This document shows, piece after piece, positions 43,154 through 52,046 of a stretch of DNA of 64,000 bases (its first letter is position 1; each line of letters begins with the position of its first letter). The notes under the pieces were generated by a model. The model was not told the origin of the DNA. It saw nothing but the letters and a program-made list of their open reading frames with translations, and did not search any database. The translations under genes were made by a program, and so were the position numbers. The DNA is from Bryobacterales bacterium (GTDB lineage: Bacteria > Acidobacteriota > Terriglobia > Bryobacterales > Bryobacteraceae), in contig JADZGD010000008.1 in the NCBI GenBank assembly GCA_020854055.1, positions 1 through 64,000 of the forward strand. The letters are read 5' to 3'.

Positions 43154-43319
43154 CTCACCGGCCAGCATCATCTGCCGATCCTCACCGGGCGTAAGTATGG
43201 AAAAGTCCACGCCGGTTGCCCACGACAGACAAGGCGGTTCCTGGAACATACCACATCGACAAACGTCACCAGTCTCGTCTGGCCGTTCGGCGGCGGCGGA
43301 CTGCGGACGACAGAAACGG

Positions 43320-43337
43320 TATCGGCTTGAGCCGATA
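43320..43337. repeat. perfect inverted repeat TATCGGCT-TG-AGCCGATA
   Basis: Two 8-base arms are separated by two bases. A related ATATCGG word recurs at about 43360. It may be a protein-binding site or part of a structured RNA. Confidence 0.45.
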
Positions 43338-43436
43338 TGGGGTCTCGCTAAGAATGCGCGATATCGGTCCCCCCGGGGTGAAACCCCCTTGCGCGGAGCA
43401 GGGATTGGGGTAGGGGGCACGAAGGCTTCGGGCGCT

Positions 43437-43455
43437 GGCCGGCTTCCAGCCGGCC
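43437..43455. repeat. GC-rich hairpin GGCCGGCT-TCC-AGCCGGCC
   Basis: Two 8-base arms flank a 3-base loop. No T-tract follows. It resembles a dispersed palindromic repeat unit or a weak terminator. Confidence 0.45.
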
Positions 43456-43785
43456 TGAGTGGAAGATCGGCTCGCCCGCCGAGACACCGCCCGCCGGGTG
43501 GCGCTGATTTTCGCCGCGTGGCTCTGCCCGCGTGTATCCTCCATTACTGATGGTCCTCAGAGCCGCTGCCCCTCGCCCTGTCCGAATCTAATTTGTACCA
43601 TTACGAAACCAATAAGACCGGATTTGCAGTATGTTCACGACAGTTCACACAGTTGTTGAATTCAGACCTGGAGGTGCGCTAACGTTAAGAATTTGGTGGG
43701 AAGTTGTTCTCGCTAACCGGATCTTCTTGCCCGATTTGGCGATCTCCCGCCGGCCTGTCGTCACCTTTAGGAGATGTCTTACTTC

Positions 43786-46254
43786 ATGCTTACCCCATCC
43801 AAACGCCAGGGGAGAACTGCCGGGCAGAAGCTCGTTTCGTCTCTTCGCGCGATCCTTCCCCTGATGTTGTTGATAGTTTTGGCCGCTCCGCTGATGGCTC
43901 AAGCCGAGCACCACGGCGGCGAGGCGAATCTGATTCTTCCCGATCTCAATACCGCGACGTTTCTCGGCGGTATCGGCGGCCGCAGTCTGCTGATGGTTGG
44001 GCTGTTGGCCTGCCTGCTGGGTATGGCATTCGGCCTTGCGATCTATACCCGATTGAGGAACATGCCGGTTCATAAGTCGATGCTGGAGGTCTCCGAGTTG
44101 ATCTATGAGACCTGCAAGACCTACCTGCTGACCCAGGGTAAGTTTCTGCTGTTGCTCGAGTGTTTCATCGGCGCAATCATCGTGTTCTATTTCGGCTTCC
44201 TGCAGGGTTTCGATGCTTACAAGGTGTTGATTATTCTGCTGTTCAGCCTTATCGGCATCGGCGGCAGCTATTCGGTGGCGGCGTTCGGGATGCGCGTCAA
44301 CACGTTCGCCAATTCACGGGCGGCTTTTGCCAGCCTTCGCGGCAAACCTTACCCCTGCTACGACATCCCGTTACAGGCCGGCATGAGCATCGGCATGTTG
44401 TTGATCTCGGTCGAGTTGCTGATCATGCTGTTCATCCTGTTGTTTATTCCGGGCAACCTGGCGGGCGCCTGCTTCATCGGTTTCGCCATCGGCGAGTCGT
44501 TGGGCGCGGCCGCCCTCCGCATCGCCGGCGGCATCTTTACCAAGATTGCCGACATCGGCGCCGACCTGATGAAGATTGTCTTCAAGATTAAGGAAGACGA
44601 CGCCCGCAACCCCGGTGTGATCGCCGACTGCACGGGCGACAATGCCGGCGACTCGGTGGGGCCATCGGCCGACGGCTTTGAAACTTACGGTGTCACCGGC
44701 GTGGCGCTGATCAGCTTCATCCTGCTGGCGGTCAAATCGCCGCTGGTTCAGGTGGAACTATTGGTGTGGATCTTCGCCATGCGCATCATGATGGTGTTCG
44801 CCTCCGGAATCAGCTACTTCATCAACAACGCAGTGGCAAAGGCCAAGTACGGCGGGGCCTCGAAGATGAACTTCGAGGCCCCGCTGACCAGCCTGGTCTG
44901 GCTGACCTCGGTGCTATCGGTAGTGCTCACCTATATTGTCAGCTACCTGATGATTCCCAATCTGGGCGGTGATCCCTCGTTGTGGTGGAAACTGGCGACG
45001 GTAATCACCTGCGGCACACTGGCCGGAGCCATCATTCCGGAACTGGTGAAGGTCTTCACCTCCACCGAATCCCGCCATGTCCGGGAAATTGTCAACTCGG
45101 CCAAGGAAGGCGGCGCTTCGCTCACCATTCTGTCAGGCTTCGTAGCCGGCAACTTCAGTGCCTTCTGGCTCGGATCTGCCATTCTACTGCTGATGGCGGT
45201 GGGCTTCTTTGTCAGCACCATGGGGATGGCGGCCTTGATGGTCGCTCCGGCGGTATTCGCCTTCGGCCTGGTGGCTTTCGGCTTCCTCGGCATGGGGCCG
45301 GTGACGATCGCGGTGGATAGCTACGGACCGGTCACCGACAACGCCCAGTCGGTTTTCGAACTCTCGATGATTGAGACCTTGCCGAACATTTCCCGGGAGA
45401 TCGAAAAGGACTACGGTTTCACACCCGATTTTGAGCGCGGTAAAGAGCACCTGGAGGAGAACGACGGCGCCGGAAACACCTTCAAGGCGACCTCCAAGCC
45501 GGTGCTGATCGGCACGGCCGTGGTCGGAGCGACCACGATGATCTTCTCCATCATCGTGGCGCTTACCAACGGCCTCCAACCGGAACTGTTGGCCAATCTT
45601 TCGATTCTTCACCCGCCGTTCCTGCTCGGGCTGATCACCGGTGGAGCAATCATTTATTGGTTCACCGGCGCATCCACCCAAGCCGTCTCAACCGGCGCCT
45701 ACCGCGCAGTGGAGTTCATCAAGGCCAACATCAAGCTGGAAGGCGTAGTAAAGGCCTCGGTGGCCGATTCGAAAAAGGTTGTGGAGATTTGTACTCAGTA
45801 CGCACAGAAGGGCATGTTCAACATCTTTCTGGGCGTCTTTTTCGCCACTCTTGCTTTCGCGTTTTTCGAACCCTACTACTTTATCGGCTACCTGATCTCG
45901 ATTGCTATTTTCGGTCTGTACCAGGCAATCTTCATGGCGAATGCCGGAGGCGCCTGGGATAACGCCAAGAAGGTTGTCGAGACCGAGTTAAAGGCGAAAG
46001 GCACCGAACTGCACGCGGCTACGGTGGTCGGCGACACGGTTGGCGATCCGTTCAAGGACACCAGTTCGGTGGCTTTGAACCCGATCATCAAGTTCACCAC
46101 GCTGTTCGGATTGCTGGCCGTGGAATTGGCGGTCTCGGTGTCCAATGCGCAGGGCAATGGCGTGCTGACCACGGTGGTAGGAATCGTTTTCCTGCTCACC
46201 GCGGTAGCCTTCGTCTATCGAAGTTTCTACGGAATGAGGATCACCAGCCGATAG
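43786..46254 (+). CDS. hppA: membrane-bound ion-pumping pyrophosphatase, K+-independent type by motif
   Basis: The 822-residue, about 16-helix protein hydrolyses pyrophosphate and pumps H+ or Na+. Substrate motifs are DDARNPGVIADCTGDNAGDS, DSYGPVTDNAQSVFE and VVGDTVGDPFKDTS. GNTFKA has Lys where K+-dependent enzymes have Ala, which points to the K+-independent class. The first acidic motif departs from the usual DNVGDNVGDCAG (Cys-Thr, then Ser-Val-Gly-Pro). A signal-like segment precedes the first helix. The ATG at 43786 is preferred because AGGAG (43769-43773) touches the ATG at 43774 with no spacing. Pumped ion cannot be decided. Confidence 0.92.
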   Translation: MLTPSKRQGRTAGQKLVSSLRAILPLMLLIVLAAPLMAQAEHHGGEANLILPDLNTATFLGGIGGRSLLMVGLLACLLGMAFGLAIYTRLRNMPVHKSMLEVSELIYETCKTYLLTQGKFLLLLECFIGAIIVFYFGFLQGFDAYKVLIILLFSLIGIGGSYSVAAFGMRVNTFANSRAAFASLRGKPYPCYDIPLQAGMSIGMLLISVELLIMLFILLFIPGNLAGACFIGFAIGESLGAAALRIAGGIFTKIADIGADLMKIVFKIKEDDARNPGVIADCTGDNAGDSVGPSADGFETYGVTGVALISFILLAVKSPLVQVELLVWIFAMRIMMVFASGISYFINNAVAKAKYGGASKMNFEAPLTSLVWLTSVLSVVLTYIVSYLMIPNLGGDPSLWWKLATVITCGTLAGAIIPELVKVFTSTESRHVREIVNSAKEGGASLTILSGFVAGNFSAFWLGSAILLLMAVGFFVSTMGMAALMVAPAVFAFGLVAFGFLGMGPVTIAVDSYGPVTDNAQSVFELSMIETLPNISREIEKDYGFTPDFERGKEHLEENDGAGNTFKATSKPVLIGTAVVGATTMIFSIIVALTNGLQPELLANLSILHPPFLLGLITGGAIIYWFTGASTQAVSTGAYRAVEFIKANIKLEGVVKASVADSKKVVEICTQYAQKGMFNIFLGVFFATLAFAFFEPYYFIGYLISIAIFGLYQAIFMANAGGAWDNAKKVVETELKAKGTELHAATVVGDTVGDPFKDTSSVALNPIIKFTTLFGLLAVELAVSVSNAQGNGVLTTVVGIVFLLTAVAFVYRSFYGMRITSR

Positions 46255-46285
46255 GCTGTGATTTTCCACCTCCGAAAGAGCCTGG

Positions 46286-46320
46286 AAACGGCCCCCGGCA
46301 ACCAATGCCGGGGGCCGTTT
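46286..46320 (+). terminator. strong terminator hairpin after hppA
   Basis: A perfect 15-base stem, AAACGGCCCCCGGCA (46286-46300) and TGCCGGGGGCCGTTT (46306-46320), encloses the loop ACCAA. CGTTTG follows. It lies 31 bases after the hppA stop and insulates metK. Confidence 0.85.
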
Positions 46321-46340
46321 CGTTTGAGGACGGCATGGAC

Positions 46341-46367
46341 CCAAGGGTCATTTGACGCCTCCCTTGG
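46341..46367. promoter_or_regulatory. inverted repeat over the metK -35 box
   Basis: CCAAGGG (46341-46347) and CCCTTGG (46361-46367) are separated by 13 bases. GAC/GTC can extend the pairing at 46338-46340 and 46370-46372. The -35 hexamer lies between the arms, so a repressor operator is plausible. Confidence 0.4.
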
Positions 46368-46379
46368 CGGTCGGATAAA
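46352..46379 (+). promoter_or_regulatory. putative promoter of metK
   Basis: TTGACG (46352-46357), a 16-base spacer, then GATAAA (46374-46379). A start near 46386 gives a leader of about 110 bases. Confidence 0.48.
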
Positions 46380-46394
46380 CTGGTCGGTTAAGTA

Positions 46395-46428
46395 CGGCAG
46401 CTTTCAACTCCCGGCCCCTCGCTGCCGG
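46395..46428 (+). promoter_or_regulatory. leader with two mutually exclusive hairpins before metK
   Basis: CGGCAGC (46395-46401) pairs with GCTGCCG (46421-46427). CCGGC (46411-46415) pairs with GCCGG (46424-46428). Both cannot form together. It does not match the SAM or SAH riboswitch consensus forms that I know. Confidence 0.35.
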
Positions 46429-46495
46429 CTGGAGATCCGTCTGGTTTCCCATCAACGAAAGGGCGTGTTTACGAAAGGGTAGTAAGAGCGAAGAC

Positions 46496-47668
<1,173 letters not shown>

Positions 47669-47686
47669 ACCCGCCGGAAGGGCGTG

Positions 47687-48970
47687 ATGGCACAGAATGC
47701 GGAAGCGCCAATGAGCTGTGGCGACATCAGGGACTTGTCGCTGGCGGACCAGGGCAAGCGCAGAACGGAATGGGCATTTCAGTCCATGCCGGTGCTGCAG
47801 AGTATCCGAAAGCAGTTCATCAAGACGCAGCCGCTGGCTGGAATTCGTATCGCCGCTTGCCTGCCGGTGACGCCGGAAACCGCTAACCTGATGATTACAC
47901 TGCGCGACGGTGGCGCGGCCGCGAGTCTGTGCGCGCCCGATGCTCGATCCACCGAGGATGAAGTGGCCGCAACGCTGGTCCGGGACTACCATATACCAGT
48001 GTTTGCCATCCGCGATGCCCCCTCTGAAATTGCCGCAGCCCATGTTCAATCGGCCCTGGACTCGCAACCGCACATTACCATGGACACCGGCATGGAGTTG
48101 CTGAATACGGTTCACACCCGCCGCCCGGAACTGCTCGACAACATTGCCGGCGGCGTTGAGGAAACGGCCACGGGCGCTGTCCGCCTGAGGGCGATGGCGC
48201 GCCAGGGCACGCTGCGGTATCCGGTGATGGCGATCAACGACAGCTCGACCAAGCGCTTATACGATAACCGTCTAGGCACCGGGCAGAGCGTTATCGACGC
48301 CATCCTGCGGTCGGTGAACATTCTATTGGCCGGATGTCATTTCGTAGTTGCCGGATTCGGATGGTGCGGCCGGGGTATCGCCTGGCGCGCCCGCGGCATG
48401 GGCGCCGCGGTGATTGTCACCGAAGTGGACCCGATCCGGGCGATCGAGGCGGCCATGGACGGCTTTCGTGTCATGTCCATGGCGGAAGCCGCCGCCATCG
48501 GAGAGGTGTTCGTCACCGCGACCGGCGGCAGATCGGTGATCACCCGCGACCATGTGGAACGGATGAAGAATGGCGCCGTACTGTGCAACGCCGGTAATCC
48601 TGGCATGGAAATCGACCTCGATGCGCTATCCAAACTTGTCTCCGCGCAGCGCCCGGTGCGCGATCATGCCGAGGAGTATGCGCTCCGCGACGGACGCCGT
48701 GTTTATGTCCTCGGCGGGGGCCGCCCGATCAACTTTCTGGCGGCCGAAGGCCATCCGGCCACCGTCATGGATGTCAATTTTGCCAACCAGGCGTTGGCCG
48801 TGGAGCATCTGGTCAAACACACCGAAACGCTTGAAAGCCGGGTCTACCCCGTGCCAGCGGAACTTGACCGCCGGGTGGCAAGGATTAAGCTGGAATCAAT
48901 GGGCGTAAAAATCGACCGGCTGACGCTGGAGCAGGAGCAGTACCTGGCAAACTCGCCGGACGGCACATAA
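47687..48970 (+). CDS. S-adenosylhomocysteinase-like protein with substituted catalytic residues
   Basis: The 427-residue protein aligns along its length with archaeal-type adenosylhomocysteinase. NAD-binding marks are intact: VVAGFGWCGRGIAWRARG (GxGxxG from 223). GGVEETATGAVRLR and INDSSTKRLYDN keep the Glu and the Lys189/Asp193. Three key positions differ. The catalytic His of the LHLE segment is Pro60 (ACLPVTPETA). The second Asp of the DDGAD segment is Thr134 (MDTGME). The His of NAGH is Asn304 (CNAGNPG). The enzyme is therefore likely altered or inactive in SAH cleavage, which is inference. It follows metK with GGAAGG five bases before the ATG. A GTG start at 47684 is the alternative. 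Confidence 0.85.
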   Translation: MAQNAEAPMSCGDIRDLSLADQGKRRTEWAFQSMPVLQSIRKQFIKTQPLAGIRIAACLPVTPETANLMITLRDGGAAASLCAPDARSTEDEVAATLVRDYHIPVFAIRDAPSEIAAAHVQSALDSQPHITMDTGMELLNTVHTRRPELLDNIAGGVEETATGAVRLRAMARQGTLRYPVMAINDSSTKRLYDNRLGTGQSVIDAILRSVNILLAGCHFVVAGFGWCGRGIAWRARGMGAAVIVTEVDPIRAIEAAMDGFRVMSMAEAAAIGEVFVTATGGRSVITRDHVERMKNGAVLCNAGNPGMEIDLDALSKLVSAQRPVRDHAEEYALRDGRRVYVLGGGRPINFLAAEGHPATVMDVNFANQALAVEHLVKHTETLESRVYPVPAELDRRVARIKLESMGVKIDRLTLEQEQYLANSPDGT

Positions 48971-49050
48971 TTGTGATCATTTACTGAGACTCCCGCCGGC
49001 GGCTTTGCGCACTTGCCCGGCCCCGGTTCTCAAAGCGAAAGAAGGACATT

Positions 49051-50364
49051 TTGGCGTTAGTTGAAGGCTGCAAGTACCAATTCGAGATTAGCGTCCCGGT
49101 GGACGAGGTAGCCCGGGAGAGTGAGCGCGTCGTGGATTCGCTGGCGCGCAAAGTGAAGTTGCCCGGCTTCCGTCCGGGTAAAGTTCCGCCGCATATCATA
49201 CGCACCCGGTTTGCTTCTGATGTCCAGCAGGAAGTGATCGAGTCGCTGGTCCCCCGCTACTTCATGGACAAGGTCAAGGAAGAGCATCTCCAGGTGGTGG
49301 GCAAGCCGACGTTTAAGGACGTTCATTTCCATTCCGGCGAACCGCTGGTTTTCAAGGCCGAATTCGAAGTGACACCGGCCTTCGATTTGGGCGAGTACCT
49401 GGACATCGAGGTTCCCTACCAGGAACCCTCGGTGAGTGACGAAGACATAGAAAAGCGCCTGGGAGAGATTCAGGAGCGGAAGGCCGAGTATGTCAGTGTA
49501 GATGCGCGTCCGCTCGAAGATGGAGATTTCGCGCTGGTGTCGCTCCACTCCATCGCCGGCGTCGAGGGCAAGCCGATCGAACAGGAGGAGTTGCGCCTGC
49601 AGATCGGAGGCGAAAGCACGATGGCGCCATTCAACGACGGGCTCCGCGGTGCTGAACCGGGCCAGGAGAAGGAGATTGAAGTCGACTACCCTGCCGAGTA
49701 CGGCGAGCAAAGCCTGGCGGGCCGCCGGGTAAAGTTTCGTATCGCGGTTAAGGCCGTGGAGCGCAAGGAATTGCCGGAACTGAACGACGAGTTCGCACAG
49801 GATCTGGGCGATTACAAAGACATGGACGAGGTGCGCGACGCCATCCGGAAGTCCATTTACGGGGAGCGCGAGCATGCGGCGCAGCATGCCGCCAAGGAGG
49901 CGTTGATCGATAAGCTGGTGGCCGGACATGATTTTCCGGTTCCGGAGGCATATATCGATCAGCAGATCGAAACGCGGGTGGAGAGCCAGCTTCGGGAACT
50001 CGCCATGGAGGGCATTGACCCCCGCAGTCTGAAATTGGATTGGGAAAAGGTGAAGGAGTCCCAACGGGACCGGGCGATTCACGACGTCCGCGCCGCCCTG
50101 CTGCTGGACAAGATCGCGGACCGCGAGGCGATTGCAACTACCAACGACGAGGTGGACCGCGAACTTCAGCGGATTGCCAGGCGGGAGAGGGAACCGGTGG
50201 CCGCTCTCCGCATGCGCCTGGAGAAGGACGGCACGCTGGCCCGGATCGCCAGCCGCATCCGCACCGACAAGACCCTGGCCTGGCTGTTTGAGAAGGCGCG
50301 CAAGGTAGCTCCGGAGTCCATTCCGGCCGCCGCGCCCGAACCAGAACCGGGAGAAGGGCAGTAG
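49051..50364 (+). CDS. tig: trigger factor
   Basis: Trigger factor (437 residues) is a ribosome-bound chaperone and prolyl isomerase. The ribosome-binding loop is LPGFRPGKVPPHIIRTRF near residues 37-54. A FKBP-like domain follows (PLEDGDFALVSLH, QIGGESTMAPFNDGLRG). Then comes the helical C-terminal arm, ending in a Pro/Glu-rich tail. The start is TTG at 49051 behind AAGGA, with the conserved MALVEGCKYQFEISVPVDEV opening. It precedes clpX and lon. Confidence 0.95.
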   Translation: MALVEGCKYQFEISVPVDEVARESERVVDSLARKVKLPGFRPGKVPPHIIRTRFASDVQQEVIESLVPRYFMDKVKEEHLQVVGKPTFKDVHFHSGEPLVFKAEFEVTPAFDLGEYLDIEVPYQEPSVSDEDIEKRLGEIQERKAEYVSVDARPLEDGDFALVSLHSIAGVEGKPIEQEELRLQIGGESTMAPFNDGLRGAEPGQEKEIEVDYPAEYGEQSLAGRRVKFRIAVKAVERKELPELNDEFAQDLGDYKDMDEVRDAIRKSIYGEREHAAQHAAKEALIDKLVAGHDFPVPEAYIDQQIETRVESQLRELAMEGIDPRSLKLDWEKVKESQRDRAIHDVRAALLLDKIADREAIATTNDEVDRELQRIARREREPVAALRMRLEKDGTLARIASRIRTDKTLAWLFEKARKVAPESIPAAAPEPEPGEGQ

Positions 50365-50425
50365 TCCGGCCGTCTTCCCATGCCCTCCAGCCCGGCTGGC
50401 CCTTTGGTGCCAGTACAGTTAGCGA

Positions 50426-50455
50426 TTGATCAAATCACGGTTTCCGGGAGATAAT
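50426..50455 (+). promoter_or_regulatory. putative promoter of clpX
   Basis: TTGATC (50426-50431), an 18-base spacer, then GATAAT (50450-50455). The -10 matches 5 of 6. A start near 50462 lies about 50 bases before the GTG, so clpX can be expressed apart from tig. Confidence 0.55.
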
Positions 50456-50513
50456 GGGGCATGGGGACTACCAGTTGGAGGCGGGAGTCCGTGTACCCGC
50501 CGAGGGTTAACCT

Positions 50514-51797
50514 GTGAAAAGAACCGGTTCTGATGATTCGTTGCGGTGTTCGTTTTGTCACAAAAGCCAGGATGTCGTCGGTAAGCTGATTTCGTCCCCC
50601 AGCGATTACCCGCGCGCATACATTTGTGACGAGTGCATCGCCGTATGCAATTCGATCCTCGAGGACGACCGCGGAGATCAACCGCACGGGACTCCTCATA
50701 AGCTACCTAAGCCGCTGGAATTAAAGGAGTATTTGGATCAGTATGTGATTGGCCAGGACGCCACGAAGAAGAAATTGGCAGTGGCCGTGTACAACCATTA
50801 CAAGCGGATCCAGATGAACAAGCAGCGGGGCGCCGACGTGGAATTGACCAAGTCGAACATCCTGCTCATCGGTCCCACCGGCACCGGCAAGACGTTACTG
50901 GCCCAAACGCTGGCTCGCGTTCTCGACGTGCCCTTTGCTATCGTCGATGCCACCACGCTGACCGAAGCGGGCTACGTAGGCGAAGATGTAGAAAACATTA
51001 TTTTGCGGCTGCTGCAGAATTCCGATTGGGATGTGCAGCGCTGCCAGCAGGGAATCATCTATATTGACGAGATCGACAAGATTTGCCGGAAGGACGAGAA
51101 CCCGTCGATCACCCGGGACGTTTCCGGGGAGGGTGTTCAGCAGGCCCTGCTGAAGATTCTCGAGGGCACGATTGCCAATGTGCCGCCCCAGGGCGGACGC
51201 AAGCATCCCCATCAGGAGTTCACTCCGGTGGACACCAGCAATATTCTATTTATTTGTGGGGGCGCGTTTGTCGGGTTGGAGAAGGTAATCGGCCGCCGGG
51301 TAGGCCGCAAGCAGATGGGTTTTGTCGGTTCGGACGAGACGGTGGCGGTTGATTTCCAGCGCAAGGCGCTGGCCGTCAACGGCCGCCGGGATGTCAATCT
51401 GCTGGCTGAAACGCAGCCTACGGATCTGATCCGGTTTGGCTTTATTCCGGAGTTTATCGGCCGCCTGCCGGTGGTGGGTGTGTTGGAAGATCTGGATCGG
51501 GAGGCTCTCGTCCAGATCCTGACGAAGCCGAAAAACTCGATCGTCCGGCAGTATCAGCGTCTGTTTGAATTTGAGAATGTTAGACTAAAGTTTAGTGATG
51601 ATGCGCTGGATGCAGTTGCCGCGCTCGCCATGGAACGAAAAGTGGGCGCTCGGGGGTTGCGCATGATCCTCGAGGAGTTGATGCTGGACCTGATGTACTA
51701 CCTCCCCTCATTCAAGAAGGTGAGGGAGTTCCTTGTGACTAAGGAAATGGTACACAATCAGAAGATCAACATGGCACTACTTGAAAAGGCAGGTTGA
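50514..51797 (+). CDS. clpX: ATP-dependent protease ATP-binding subunit ClpX
   Basis: ClpX (427 residues) unfolds substrates for ClpP. A zinc-binding domain has Cys12, Cys15, Cys38 and Cys41 ([18 protein letters not shown]). The AAA+ core has Walker [13 protein letters not shown], Walker [11 protein letters not shown], and [20 protein letters not shown]. The ClpP-docking loop is [12 protein letters not shown], with MGF for the usual IGF. The GTG start is preceded by GAGGGTTAACCT. No clpP gene is found between tig and clpX, where it usually lies. Confidence 0.97.
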   Translation: MKRTGSDDSLRCSFCHKSQDVVGKLISSPSDYPRAYICDECIAVCNSILEDDRGDQPHGTPHKLPKPLELKEYLDQYVIGQDATKKKLAVAVYNHYKRIQMNKQRGADVELTKSNILLIGPTGTGKTLLAQTLARVLDVPFAIVDATTLTEAGYVGEDVENIILRLLQNSDWDVQRCQQGIIYIDEIDKICRKDENPSITRDVSGEGVQQALLKILEGTIANVPPQGGRKHPHQEFTPVDTSNILFICGGAFVGLEKVIGRRVGRKQMGFVGSDETVAVDFQRKALAVNGRRDVNLLAETQPTDLIRFGFIPEFIGRLPVVGVLEDLDREALVQILTKPKNSIVRQYQRLFEFENVRLKFSDDALDAVAALAMERKVGARGLRMILEELMLDLMYYLPSFKKVREFLVTKEMVHNQKINMALLEKAG

Positions 51798-52046
51798 TTT
51801 GCCGGATACCGTGCGGAGCGGTCTGTAGTAAGCTTACCCCTAAGGTTCAAATTTATGCGGGCTGGAGCTTACGGGCCACCGCTCGTGGTTCCTACATCTT
51901 GCGTGTTGAACGCGGCCCGAGGCGTCACCGCGGTGTAAGAGGGCAGTGGGGACGCTCCGAGTTCAAGCTATAACTCATACATTTTGGCGGTTGGTAGCAG
52001 GGTTGCCGCGCCACCCGCCGTACCCATCAAAACAACCAGGAATTCT

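Larger units (their letters stand above)
43154..43785. other. 630-base intergenic region with stem-loops
   Basis: No gene is convincing here; frames on both strands lack family resemblance. It holds two strong inverted repeats at 43320-43337 and 43437-43455, a GGGG-run segment near 43372-43392, and the leader of the pyrophosphatase gene. The last 200 bases are less GC-rich. An unidentified small RNA is possible. Confidence 0.5.

Noticed and set aside
43197..43550. A possible gene after tRNA-Glu
   Set aside because: It has low-complexity composition, no start context and no family motif; stem-loops explain the open frame.
46321..46495. A classical SAM or SAH riboswitch before metK
   Set aside because: The leader lacks the core sequences of those classes as I know them. 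I kept only a generic switchable leader.
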